DNA from: Bacillota bacterium
GTDB taxonomy: Bacteria; Bacillota; Clostridia; Acetivibrionales; JAEZXR01
Length of the DNA: 64,000 nucleotides
Assembly: GCA_023419605.1 (NCBI GenBank)
Contig: JAEZXR010000145.1
Span: 44,992-108,991 of the forward strand
Direction of reading: 5' to 3'
Of the stretch, positions 46,900 to 55,948 are shown piece after piece. Under the pieces are notes generated by a model that did not search any database, had not been told where the DNA came from, and saw only the letters and a program-made list of their open reading frames with translations. The position numbers were made by a program, and so were the translations under genes. Numbering within the stretch: the stretch's first letter is position 1; each line of letters begins with the position of its first letter.

Positions 46900-47817
46900 A
46901 TGACATCCAAACGGAATAAAATCAAAAGCAATAGATTAGAGCCGGTAGTATTTTATACTTTGAATACAGCACTAATGCTTTGTGTAATTGTTATCATGCT
47001 ATACCCGTTTTGGAATACGATTGCAGTATCATTTAACAATTCACAGGACACTTTGCGCGGGGGAATAACTTTTTTTTCTCGTGATTTTACACTTTATAAT
47101 TATCGGACTGTGTTTAAAAATGACCTTCTTGTTATAGCAACTGTAAACTCTGTGCTCCGTACCGTGCTGTCTACAATTTTAGGGGTTTTTATTTCTGCCC
47201 TTATAGGTTATGTACTTTCCCGTCCCGAATTTTTATGGCGTAAGTTTGTAACCCGCTACTTTGTTGTGACAATGTATGTATCAGCAGGTTTGATCCCCGG
47301 TTACTTCCTTATGAAGGATTTGCATCTCATCAATACCTTTTTGGTATATATTATTCCGGGATTGGTCAGTGTTTTTAATATTATAGTCGTCAGGGCCTAT
47401 ATGCAAACCTTGCCCGGCAGCCTTGTCGAAGCGGCGGCTATCGACGGGGCAGGCTATTTCCGCTGCTTTATCCAGATCGTTTTCCCGTGCTGCAAACCGG
47501 TTCTGGCGACTGTGGCGCTGTGGTGCGCCGTTGGGGCCTGGAACTCCTGGTTCGACACTTTCATTTATTGCTCCAGTAAGGATAGCCTGACCACTCTGCA
47601 GTATGAAATGATGAAAATGATTTCGGCTTCCATGAATTCAGGGACGAATAAATCTGTAGCCACAATCTATGGAGGCGGAGGCACAGTCGACTCCATAACT
47701 CCGGTTTCCATACGAGCGGCAGTTACGGTTGTTGCTTCCGTTCCGATTCTGATCGTATATCCGTTCCTGCAGAAATACTTTGTTAATGGTGTTATGATCG
47801 GCGCAGTTAAAGGCTAA
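46900..47817 (+). CDS. ABC sugar permease, YtcP type (pair 2)
   Basis: A 305-residue permease with six helices, EAA loop EAAAIDGAGYFRCFIQI and the class ending FVNGVMIGAVKG. GGGGGGAGAGG lies before its ATG. It completes the importer with the previous gene and solute-binding protein 4. The GH8 gene begins 23 bases later. Confidence 0.9.
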   Translation: MTSKRNKIKSNRLEPVVFYTLNTALMLCVIVIMLYPFWNTIAVSFNNSQDTLRGGITFFSRDFTLYNYRTVFKNDLLVIATVNSVLRTVLSTILGVFISALIGYVLSRPEFLWRKFVTRYFVVTMYVSAGLIPGYFLMKDLHLINTFLVYIIPGLVSVFNIIVVRAYMQTLPGSLVEAAAIDGAGYFRCFIQIVFPCCKPVLATVALWCAVGAWNSWFDTFIYCSSKDSLTTLQYEMMKMISASMNSGTNKSVATIYGGGGTVDSITPVSIRAAVTVVASVPILIVYPFLQKYFVNGVMIGAVKG

Positions 47818-47840
47818 AAAAAGATATGGGAGAATGGAAT

Positions 47841-48971
47841 ATGAATAACGGTGCTTTTTTTACACGTAAGTATCTAAATTTGTTTGCCCAGCTTGGTATA
47901 TCTGAGAAGCAAATCAGGAAGAAAATTGAAGATACTTTTGAAACCATGTTTTTTGACCCGGTAGAGCGTATATATTTTGAAAAGGGTGACAGCATGGGAT
48001 ATATGCTGGATACGGGAAACCAGGACGTCCGTACGGAAGGCATGAGTTATGGAATGATGATGGGTGTTCAAATGGACAGGAAAGATATTTTTGACCGCCT
48101 GTGGCTTTTTTCTAAAATGTATATGTACCAGGATAAAGGAAAGTATCAGGGCTATTTTGCATGGTCTGTTTCTCCGGAAGGAATAAAAAATGCTGAAGGT
48201 CCGGCACCTGACGGAGAGGAGTACTTTGCAATGGCACTTTTCTTTGCAAGCAAGAGGTGGGGGGACAGCGAGCCGCCCTTCGATTATAGCGCCCAGGCCA
48301 GGGATATCCTGCGGCATTGCATTCACCAGGCAGAAATTGTTCAGGATGGCGAGCCTATGTGGGACGGTTCAAATCATTATATTAAGTTTGTACCGGAAAC
48401 GCCATTTACCGACCCATCCTACCACCTGCCGCACTTCTATGAGCTGTTCGCTCTGCTGGCGGATGAGCAGGATAGGGCATTCTGGCAGAAAGCTGCTGAG
48501 GAAAGCCGTAAGTTTCTGCATATTGCCTGTGACAAGGATACAGGGATGGCACCAGAATATTCCGAATTTGACGGCACTCCTAAGCATTTGTTTCATAAAG
48601 GGCAATTCTACTCCGATGCATACCGTGTCGCGATGAACATAGGTCTGGATGCTGCATGGTTTAATAAGGATGAAAGCCTGGGTGGTGTTATCGATAAGCT
48701 TCAAGCCTATTTTAGCGAAAACACAAAAATGGGAGAGTATCATTCCTATACTGTAAAAGGTGAGCCCTTAGACCAACCTGCATTGCATCCTGTGGCAATT
48801 ATTGCAACCAATGCGGCGGGTTCGTTGGCGGCAAAGGGAAAATATCGGATGGAGTGGGTTCGGGATTTCTGGAATCTGCCGCTCAGAAAAGGTGAACGCC
48901 GATATTACGATAACTGCCTGTATTTCTTGTGTCTGTTAATGCTGGCGGGCCAGTACAGGATATTTGTTTGA
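47841..48971 (+). CDS. Reducing-end xylose-releasing exo-oligoxylanase, GH8
   Basis: A 376-residue cytoplasmic GH8 enzyme of the Rex type. It shows MGYMLDTGNQDVRTEGMSYG with the family's general acid E66, GYFAWSVSP, PAPDGEEYFAMALFFASKRW and the FYSDAYRVAMNIG stretch carrying the catalytic-base Asp. There is no signal peptide. The ATG at 47841 is chosen because GGGAGA lies 8-13 bases before it. By family knowledge it removes xylose from the reducing end of xylo-oligosaccharides of three or more units (EC 3.2.1.156). Placed right after the importer, it identifies the cluster as xylo-oligosaccharide uptake. Confidence 0.88.
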   Translation: MNNGAFFTRKYLNLFAQLGISEKQIRKKIEDTFETMFFDPVERIYFEKGDSMGYMLDTGNQDVRTEGMSYGMMMGVQMDRKDIFDRLWLFSKMYMYQDKGKYQGYFAWSVSPEGIKNAEGPAPDGEEYFAMALFFASKRWGDSEPPFDYSAQARDILRHCIHQAEIVQDGEPMWDGSNHYIKFVPETPFTDPSYHLPHFYELFALLADEQDRAFWQKAAEESRKFLHIACDKDTGMAPEYSEFDGTPKHLFHKGQFYSDAYRVAMNIGLDAAWFNKDESLGGVIDKLQAYFSENTKMGEYHSYTVKGEPLDQPALHPVAIIATNAAGSLAAKGKYRMEWVRDFWNLPLRKGERRYYDNCLYFLCLLMLAGQYRIFV

Positions 48972-49004
48972 AATGGAAAATGAAAAGCAGGTGAGGTAAA
49001 TCAG

Positions 49005-49560
49005 ATGGTAAAAAGAATTAAAGTCCCGAAGGACTCTGAAGGCATTGAAGTTTCTGGGAATTGGAACTTTTGCGTAGGCACAGGCAGACTTGGCCTTGCA
49101 CTACAAAAGGAGTACCTGGGATTCATGCCGCCAAAGCTAGCTCCTGGAGAGAACACGATTTTTTTATTGGAAGGGGAATACTACACCACCAAAGGATTAT
49201 AATCAATGAACTGCTCTTATAAAAGCTGCTGTTACGCATTTCATTTCTCGCTATGGCATCGAAGAGGTTTTAAATGGCCCTTTGAGGTGTGGAATGAACC
49301 AAATCTTCCGGGTTTCTGGAGGGACGCCGACAAGGCTGAATATTTTAAGCTGTATAGGGTAACGGCCACAGCGATTAAAGAAATAAACAGGAACTTGAAA
49401 AAGGTACCTTTGGATTTTGTGACGAGGCATGCATATACGGCAAAGCCTCCGCGGGTGACTCCTCGTATAAATGGGCAGTCTATGGATTGGTGTGGAGCAA
49501 GAACAGATTATTTCAACATGAAAAGCTGGCGGAATTGGAACCCACCAGCTTTTCTGAAAA
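49005..49560 (+). pseudogene. GH39 beta-xylosidase, multiply broken
   Basis: Successive pieces of a GH39 XynB-type enzyme appear in changing frames. They are NWNFCVGTGRLGLALQKEYL at the start, then GFMPPKLAPGENTIF after loss of ~80 residues, then AAVTHFISRYGIEEVL in a second frame. Then comes KWPFEVWNEPNL (with the acid/base Glu) after another shift in a run of T and A, and VPLDFVTRHAYTAKPP after a further in-frame loss. The second catalytic Glu and the C-terminal domain are gone. Its start has a fair GGTGAGG site and follows the GH8 gene by 33 bases, so it was once part of that operon and would have split xylobiose. Confidence 0.8.
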
Positions 49561-49602
49561 TGAAAAATTACAGTTTACAATGTAATTTCGCAGGCTCTTG
49601 TT

Positions 49603-51588
49603 TTATTGGATTTCGATATAATCCAATTCTGCATAACCAGTAGCACCTTTGCTGAGCTTAATGGTATTGGAACCTGCCTTGAGTGTAACGTTTATGGTCT
49701 TGCTGCCAAACTGTCCCCAACCGGCAGTGGGCGTGTATGTAACAGTGCTTGCAGCTCCGCTGTTTACTGAAAGATTCTGGGTCGAGTTGGCGCCGGTGCC
49801 GTTGGCATACCGGATCGTCATGGTATAGGTTTTTGCTGTAGCTGCGTTGACCGTGAAGGTTACATAGCTGTCGGAATAATCAATACCGCCGACATATTGC
49901 TCGTTGGAGGCAGCAGAGCCGCTGTAAATACTGGCGTTGTTCACAGTTGCACCTTCTGCTTCATACCTGCTGGCGGATGGAGCAGAACTTCCCTTGATAA
50001 AGGTTATGCTGTTGCCGATGGCGCCGATGCCGGAAATGGATAATCCGGAGTTTGTACCGTTCCACCACTTGGCACTGGGGGATGTAGTATCGTTGAAGCT
50101 GGTTCTATATCCTGCATGGAACAAGTCACCGTCTGCTCCGCTGTTCGCATTTCTCTCAAGCTGAAAAAGATTGTCTGCCTGTTCAACGGACACAAGGAAA
50201 TGCTTTGAGGCGGTCATCTGGTTGGAACTGTTGTCTCCATTTTGGTCTATGTGCCAGATGATAAGCCCTTCATCCGGCATATTAGCATACCGGCCGGTCT
50301 TTCGTATGTTTTCAATGAGGAAATATTCATTGGATCTTGGGCCCGTCCAGCGATATACCTGTTGAGCACCGCTGCTGTTGGATACTGCAGTTACGCTGGT
50401 GCCATCGGCAAAGCTGTTTAGATTGGAGATGCTGTTCCAACCGGAAATGACGTTTCTGCAGTAAGCGTCAGGCGGGACAGGATTCTTGTCATCGGTATAG
50501 GCCATGAGCGAATATCTTCCGATACCCGGTGAATCTCCGTCATAATCATAAAGATCAGGATATCCAAAGATCAAATGACCGTTCTCATGGCAAATGGTAT
50601 AGATCGAAAGGTCTGTACCGATATTGGACATTTCATATCTTTGAACATTGACTCCGTCAGCGTAAAAAGGAGTATACAGCGCACCCTGATGTGGCCATAA
50701 GCCTTTGCTCCAGGCCACATCCGGCTCACCTGCATAAAGCGCGTTGACAGACAAAACATAGCCATCTGAGCCGGTGGTTAGGCTTGCAAAGTTGAAGCCC
50801 GTAGAGTCAAGCCACTGCAGGGCTTCTGTAACCAAGCCTGCAGATCTTAAAGCGAATTCGATGTTCGGATCATTATAGTAAGATTTGGGATGCTGCGCGG
50901 TATAAAAGCCTGTGATGGTATTGGTGAAAGTCAGTGCTCCACCGGAAACAGAATAGTAATAATCCTTTACAGAGCCGTTGTTGCCATAGCCGGTATAACC
51001 TGTTTGGTTGAACAGATTGGTTATTTCTGTTTTGGAGACAGTGCTTTGTTCATCGGGGAAATTGATCAGGATCGTAAGGCCAAGGACATTTCCTGTTGTC
51101 CGGCTGGCAGGCAGAACAGCAGGACCAGAAGTTTCCGCACTTGCGATAGAAGCATTTGTGCTTGTTTTGTCCAGATTCAGAAGCTTCTTTGTATGCTCCC
51201 TTTTCTTTTCAATGGATTCACGGCTGATTTTCTGATGCTTGGCAAGCTTGCTTTTGCTTTGAATGCTGATATCCGCTTTGGTAGTTCCTTGATAAATCAC
51301 GCCGGAGGGAACAAATTCCGTACCGTCTGCATTGACATCAGCATAGTGTATCCAGCCGGTCTTATCATCCATGCAAAGAGTGTAACCATCAATGCTTTCT
51401 ACATGCTGATAGAATTCATCACCTGTAACCAGTACTTTGACTTTGGTGCCGTCGGGCTGTGTTAATTGGACTTCCCGGTTGATATAGGGGGCAGCGGATA
51501 CCACTATCCCAATAGCAAAAATAGTAATGATCATGACAAAAATAGACAGACTCAGTTTAGTTGCTTTTTTCATAGATGCTTTTCTCAC
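49603..51588 (-). CDS. Secreted M6-family metalloprotease with CBM35-like domain
   Basis: A 661-residue secreted protein. Signal peptide to about 32 (VVSAAP). A propeptide-like region (~33-160) is followed by an M6 (immune inhibitor A type) peptidase with the zinc motif H334-E-N-G-H338 (CHENGHLIFGYPDLYDYDG). The third zinc ligand and Met-turn region lie in IGRYSLMAY. A C-terminal CBM35/CBM6-like beta-sandwich (~540-661; YEAEGATVNNASIYSGS...YAELDYIEI) may fix it to plant or cell-wall sugar. GGGAGG lies before its start. It is the only minus-strand gene in this half and is not obviously part of the sugar clusters; it may process surface enzymes or plant protein. Confidence 0.88.
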   Translation of the reverse strand: MRKASMKKATKLSLSIFVMIITIFAIGIVVSAAPYINREVQLTQPDGTKVKVLVTGDEFYQHVESIDGYTLCMDDKTGWIHYADVNADGTEFVPSGVIYQGTTKADISIQSKSKLAKHQKISRESIEKKREHTKKLLNLDKTSTNASIASAETSGPAVLPASRTTGNVLGLTILINFPDEQSTVSKTEITNLFNQTGYTGYGNNGSVKDYYYSVSGGALTFTNTITGFYTAQHPKSYYNDPNIEFALRSAGLVTEALQWLDSTGFNFASLTTGSDGYVLSVNALYAGEPDVAWSKGLWPHQGALYTPFYADGVNVQRYEMSNIGTDLSIYTICHENGHLIFGYPDLYDYDGDSPGIGRYSLMAYTDDKNPVPPDAYCRNVISGWNSISNLNSFADGTSVTAVSNSSGAQQVYRWTGPRSNEYFLIENIRKTGRYANMPDEGLIIWHIDQNGDNSSNQMTASKHFLVSVEQADNLFQLERNANSGADGDLFHAGYRTSFNDTTSPSAKWWNGTNSGLSISGIGAIGNSITFIKGSSAPSASRYEAEGATVNNASIYSGSAASNEQYVGGIDYSDSYVTFTVNAATAKTYTMTIRYANGTGANSTQNLSVNSGAASTVTYTPTAGWGQFGSKTINVTLKAGSNTIKLSKGATGYAELDYIEIQ

Positions 51589-52041
51589 AACAATTACCTC
51601 CCAAAATTCAGATTATTAGAATATCTGTTCTTCACTACAGTTGATTGTAAATATAATTTTATACCCTGTAAAAGAGCAGGGTATAGGGAAACAAAACCTT
51701 AGAGAGATCCTAAAGCAATGTAACTGGCGGCTGCCCTCCTTTCCTCCCATAATCGTGATAAGCTCGTAAGCAAAAACTACAGGTAAAACATTTAGGATCA
51801 GGAGAAAAACAATTATCCTATAGATGAATACAGGTATTGCTAAACATAACAAAGCGAAATAAAAAAATTTATTAGCGTATTTGCTACAGAGATGTAATGG
51901 GAAATAGTAATTCGATTTTCAGCGTATTCAGTTCTATACCATATATTGCAATTTGTCCATATTATATCATTGTGTTTTGTGATAGACAAGTAGCGAATGG
52001 TAAATTAATTAAAATAATCCTATATTATCCGATTTTAAAAC
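51589..52041. other. Gene-free stretch upstream of the protease
   Basis: Contains the protease promoter region, which I cannot resolve. A hydrophobic minus-strand reading (51616-51852) has no ribosome site and no known family. Nothing else is seen until the transposase remnant. Confidence 0.4.
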
Positions 52042-52273
52042 ATGTACAGATTTGCAATCATTGACTGGCATTCAAGGTACATTGTAGGCTGGGAGCTTTC
52101 CAACACATTAGACTCTTCCTTCGTGCTACGATGCCTGATGAGAGCATTCAGCAAGGCCCGACATTATAAACAGCGACCAGGGTTGCCAGTTTACCAGCAA
52201 TAAATATGTTGATCTTTCAAAAGCAACGGCATCCGGATCAGCATGGATGGACGTGGAAGAGCGACGCACTTAA
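52042..52273 (+). mobile_element. IS3-family transposase (DDE) remnant
   Basis: Reads MYRFAIIDWHSRYIVGWELS then NTLDSSFVLRCLMRAFSKAR, and after a frameshift near 52165 DIINSDQGCQFTSNKYVDLS. This is the integrase core of IS3/IS150-type transposases with the first and second catalytic Asp regions (IDWHSR and NSDQG). The third catalytic Glu part and both ends of the element are missing; the frame ends at a TAA at 52271. It is a fossil insertion just upstream of the fourth two-component system. Confidence 0.78.
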
Positions 52274-52291
52274 CCTTTTTAAATTTGTGTC

Positions 52292-52322
52292 TTGACAAAG
52301 GAGTGCAATATACTGATATAAT
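52292..52322 (+). promoter_or_regulatory. Sigma-A promoter of the fourth two-component system
   Basis: TTGACA (52292-52297), 19 bases, TATAAT (52317-52322), 30 bases before the kinase ATG. Both hexamers are perfect; the spacing is two bases longer than ideal. It begins 19 bases after the transposase remnant ends. Confidence 0.6.
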
Positions 52323-52351
52323 GGTACTACATTTATCGTTCGGGGGATTTT

Positions 52352-54166
52352 ATGCTCGGAAAACGCACTTCAATAGGACTAGAATTCTTCACAAAATTTA
52401 ATCCGATTCATTTTATGAGCATCAAATTAAAGCTTATTATTACCTATACATTTCTTATCCTTGTGATTGTTTTCACACTTCAGAGGATAAGTTATTATTA
52501 CGCTTCAACTATAATTACAGATAACTCGTTAAGATACTCCCAACTTATTGTTGATAAAATAAGCACTGAAATTGACAAGACCTTTGATGAATTGGACAGG
52601 CTTACGCAAACTACTCTGTCTGATAAAACTCTGTTAAACAACTTGACAATAAAGGGAGTCAGTTCAAAAAGTGATTCATCTGAATACGAATACACGAAGG
52701 CGTTTTTGAACCGAATTTTGAATTTTCGCAGGGATATTGATAAAATTATTCTTTCAAATATTGATGGAGAGCTTTTTGTATCAGGGGCAGACAGCTATGT
52801 TCCACCGGAATATGATATAAGGAACGACGGATGGTACAAAAGCTTCAGCCAGAGCGATGATGCTTTCATGGTCATACCGCCCCACCTGAATGAAATAAAT
52901 TTTGGTTATGAGGTGTTTTCGATAGTACGGAAAATCAGAACATTTTCTGACAACAGGGTTTTAGGCTTGATAAAAATTGACCGGAGAGCAAACATCCTGG
53001 ATGAAATTTGTAAAAAGGGAGAGTTAGAGGAAAACAGTATTATTATATTTGATAAAAACAGGATACCTGTCTATAATACCGGTATTAATCTGACACAGAA
53101 AGAAATATCTGAAATATCTGATTCGCTGGGGCATACTTCCGGAACAATCCTCATTTATCCTAAGGGTGACACGAAGGTAATCAACTATATGAGATCAAAT
53201 TATACCGGATTGTATGTAGCTTTTATCGTGCCGGAGAAAGTACTTCTGAAGGATTTGAAAGCAATTAACACAGCATCTGCCATACTGACTGCTCTATGCA
53301 GTCTTCTGGCTCTTGTTTTTTCTATTGCCATATCCTTTGCAATTACAATGTCTGTTAAAAAGTTATTGAAGGGTATGAAAAACATTGAGCAGGGAGATCT
53401 GGATACAAAGGTAAATATTAAATCTCATGATGAAATAGCTGTTTTAGCAAAGGGCTTTAATAAAATGGTTGAGAAAATCAAGGTGCTGATTAAGCAAAAT
53501 GCTGAGATGGAGGTGAAGAAAAAGGAAGCTGAGATGATGGTACTTCAAGGCCAGATAAATCCGCATTTTTTGTATAATACTCTGGATGGCATAAGAATGA
53601 AGGCGGTTATAAATAAAGATGACGATGTGGCCTATATGATAGAGGAGTTAAGCAGTCTTTTAAGGACAAGTGCCCATGGCAAAAGGGAGTTTGTTCCTTT
53701 AGAGGATGAACTTAATTATATCCGACGTTATATTAACCTGCAAAACATAAGATACAGGCAAAAGTTCAAGCTTACTATAGATATATCGGATATTCTACTA
53801 AAAATGATTGTGCCAAAGTTTATCTTGCAACCTTTGGTAGAGAATTCCATATATCACGGGCTTGAAATGAAGAAGAATGATAGGCAAATATTTATTGGAG
53901 GTACAGTTGGAGGTGGCGGAGTTGTTATTTCTGTCAGGGATAACGGCATGGGTATGAATGAGGAAGAGTTGAACAGACTAAGGGAATCCCTTGATTTGAG
54001 CGATGATGCTCCGAGAACTAAAATCGGTTTGAGAAATATAAACAGCAGGCTAAAACTATATTACGGGCAAGATTTTGGGGTTGAAATAAACAGCGTCCAG
54101 AATGAAGGTACGACAATATCACTCACCTTCCCTGTTCCGGAGGAAACAGCCAATCGAATTGAATGA
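52352..54166 (+). CDS. YesM-type sensor histidine kinase 4
   Basis: A 604-residue membrane kinase, with CGGGGGA before the ATG. Membrane helices ~27-48 and ~303-328, extracellular sensor between (RRDIDKIILSNIDGELFVSG and the WYKSF dCache-like segment), HAMP ~330-380, His_kinase QGQINPHFLYNTLDGI with H405, HATPase (PLVENSIYHGL, VRDNGMGM). The regulator follows after 95 bases, a looser link than in the other three pairs. Confidence 0.92.
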   Translation: MLGKRTSIGLEFFTKFNPIHFMSIKLKLIITYTFLILVIVFTLQRISYYYASTIITDNSLRYSQLIVDKISTEIDKTFDELDRLTQTTLSDKTLLNNLTIKGVSSKSDSSEYEYTKAFLNRILNFRRDIDKIILSNIDGELFVSGADSYVPPEYDIRNDGWYKSFSQSDDAFMVIPPHLNEINFGYEVFSIVRKIRTFSDNRVLGLIKIDRRANILDEICKKGELEENSIIIFDKNRIPVYNTGINLTQKEISEISDSLGHTSGTILIYPKGDTKVINYMRSNYTGLYVAFIVPEKVLLKDLKAINTASAILTALCSLLALVFSIAISFAITMSVKKLLKGMKNIEQGDLDTKVNIKSHDEIAVLAKGFNKMVEKIKVLIKQNAEMEVKKKEAEMMVLQGQINPHFLYNTLDGIRMKAVINKDDDVAYMIEELSSLLRTSAHGKREFVPLEDELNYIRRYINLQNIRYRQKFKLTIDISDILLKMIVPKFILQPLVENSIYHGLEMKKNDRQIFIGGTVGGGGVVISVRDNGMGMNEEELNRLRESLDLSDDAPRTKIGLRNINSRLKLYYGQDFGVEINSVQNEGTTISLTFPVPEETANRIE

Positions 54167-54261
54167 ATAAATGTTCCAACTATACAAATTCCAATGGAAC
54201 TTAGCTGATTGTATATAAATAAATTAACATAGCCGGGATAACATTTTATGGGGGCAATCAA

Positions 54262-55902
54262 ATGATGAAGGTTGTATTAATAGACGATGAAGAGACCATT
54301 ATTGAAGGATTAAAGGTGTTGATAGACTGGAATTCCATTGGATTAGAAATAGCTGGTGAGGCGTATGACGGTGAAGAGGGCATTGAATTAGTCAAAAATG
54401 TTTTACCGGATATCATAATCACGGATATCAGAATGCCCATTCTAAGCGGTCTGGATATGATAGGGCTTGTTAAGGATTTCCTTCCATATACAAAAATTAT
54501 GATTCTAAGTGGCTATAGTGATTTTGACTATGCCAGACAAGCGATAGATAAGGGAGCAAACTGCTACCTGCTTAAGCCTGTGTCAAGAGAGGAATTGGTT
54601 GAGAGGCTTACAAGAGCCAGTGAAGAAATCATGCAAGCCAAGGATAAGGAACAGAAAGAAAAGAAAATTGCTATCAATTTGTACAGTATGCAGAACGCGG
54701 CGAAAGAGAAGTATTTGAAGGATATGGTGGAAGGTAAAATAAGTACATCGAATGAGATAGAAAGAATATGGAACTTATTTGAATTTGGACATACCTTCCG
54801 CAATCTTTGTACCGTAATTTTTGAGATTGATGATTTTGAGGTGGAAGGCTTTGATAAACCTGGAGACAGGGACACTTTAAAATTTGCTGTAGATAATATA
54901 ATTGAGGAGCTTGTGCTAAAAATCAATGCAGGAGTTTTCTTTAGCTTTGACCTGGAAAGGTCAGTTCTTATTATATGCTTTAAGGAAAGCAGGAATATCA
55001 AAAAGGAAGTTCTGGATATAATCAAGGAAATAAAGGAGACGGTTTTTGATTTTTTGAAAGTGACACTTTCCGTCGGCATCGGTTCTACCTATACCAGTTT
55101 AGACAAGCTTGCACAATCCTTTAATGAAGCTGGATACGCATTAGAGAAAAAGTTCCTATATGGTAAAAATATCACTCTTCACATTGATGATGTAATGGAT
55201 AAAAACGGAGATATCCAGTTTAAGCCTGTGCCTCTTGAAAGGGAGCTTATGATATATGTTGAGTCATTTGACATGGAGGGTGCGGCTAATGTGTTGGATA
55301 AGCTCTTTCACTATCTTATCAGGGAATCCGGTAATACGCCTTCACAGATTTATGCTGAATGCATAAATATAATGGCGCTTTTGAGACAAAGTGCAGTTGC
55401 TGATACAATGAATCTCTTAGATGTTTTTAAAGAGGATTTCTTTTCAATTCAATTTTTCAAAAGGTTTAAAACTTACCCTGAACTTCAGAAATGGATGAAA
55501 GATTTGATACTTTTATTTATTGAAAGGATGGTTAATCAACCAAAGAGCCATACTGAGCAATTGGTTGAAAAAATTAAAAAATATATTGAGGACAATTTTA
55601 TTGTGGCGACAAGAGAATCTGTAGCAAGTAAATTTTATATCAATCCTTCTTACCTGAGCCAAATTTTCAAACAGGCCACAGGATATAGTTTTACTGACTA
55701 TCTTACGACGGTGAGGGTTGAGAAGGCGAAGAAAATATTAATGACTTCTGATATGAAGATTCAGGATATAGCTGAGAAACTAGGATATAACAGCAGTCAA
55801 TATTTTGCAAAAGTATTTGAAAAATACGCAGGTTCCACTCCATTGGATTACAGAAAAAACATGGCATTTTCGAAAAAAAGTAAAGATTGTAGAAAAGAAT
55901 GA
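54262..55902 (+). CDS. YesN-type response regulator 4 (receiver + AraC)
   Basis: A 546-residue regulator, with TGGGGGC before the ATG. Receiver ~1-122 with D8/D9, phosphoacceptor D55 (ITDIRMP) and Lys in LLKPVSR. The middle region is long, with an AraC double helix-turn-helix at ~435-535 (SVASKFYINPSYLSQIFKQA...YNSSQYFAKVFEKYAG). It probably acts on the two similar promoter regions at 57466 and 59734, by position and the repeat. The binding protein starts 46 bases later. Confidence 0.92.
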   Translation: MMKVVLIDDEETIIEGLKVLIDWNSIGLEIAGEAYDGEEGIELVKNVLPDIIITDIRMPILSGLDMIGLVKDFLPYTKIMILSGYSDFDYARQAIDKGANCYLLKPVSREELVERLTRASEEIMQAKDKEQKEKKIAINLYSMQNAAKEKYLKDMVEGKISTSNEIERIWNLFEFGHTFRNLCTVIFEIDDFEVEGFDKPGDRDTLKFAVDNIIEELVLKINAGVFFSFDLERSVLIICFKESRNIKKEVLDIIKEIKETVFDFLKVTLSVGIGSTYTSLDKLAQSFNEAGYALEKKFLYGKNITLHIDDVMDKNGDIQFKPVPLERELMIYVESFDMEGAANVLDKLFHYLIRESGNTPSQIYAECINIMALLRQSAVADTMNLLDVFKEDFFSIQFFKRFKTYPELQKWMKDLILLFIERMVNQPKSHTEQLVEKIKKYIEDNFIVATRESVASKFYINPSYLSQIFKQATGYSFTDYLTTVRVEKAKKILMTSDMKIQDIAEKLGYNSSQYFAKVFEKYAGSTPLDYRKNMAFSKKSKDCRKE

Positions 55903-55907
55903 AAAAT

Positions 55908-55930
55908 CTTTTGTGCGTTGTATATAGAAT
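55908..55930 (+). repeat. 23-base repeat, second exact copy
   Basis: Identical over 23 bases to 6681-6703 (core TTTTGTGCGTTGTATATAG). It lies between response regulator 4 and solute-binding protein 5, about 18 bases before the latter's ATG. A related 15-base core occurs at 5812-5826. It may be a promoter of an alternative sigma factor (the CGTTGTA part is like ECF -10 regions) or a dispersed element. Confidence 0.6.
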
Positions 55931-55948
55931 TAGGAGAAGGTGAACAAA

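Noticed and set aside
50890..51465. Plus-strand reading of 191 codons
   Set aside because: Antisense to the M6 protease, with no motif or ribosome site.
51616..51852. Minus-strand hydrophobic reading beginning MLCLAIP (like HypC)
   Set aside because: Only the first few residues resemble HypC; the rest does not, and no hydrogenase genes are near.
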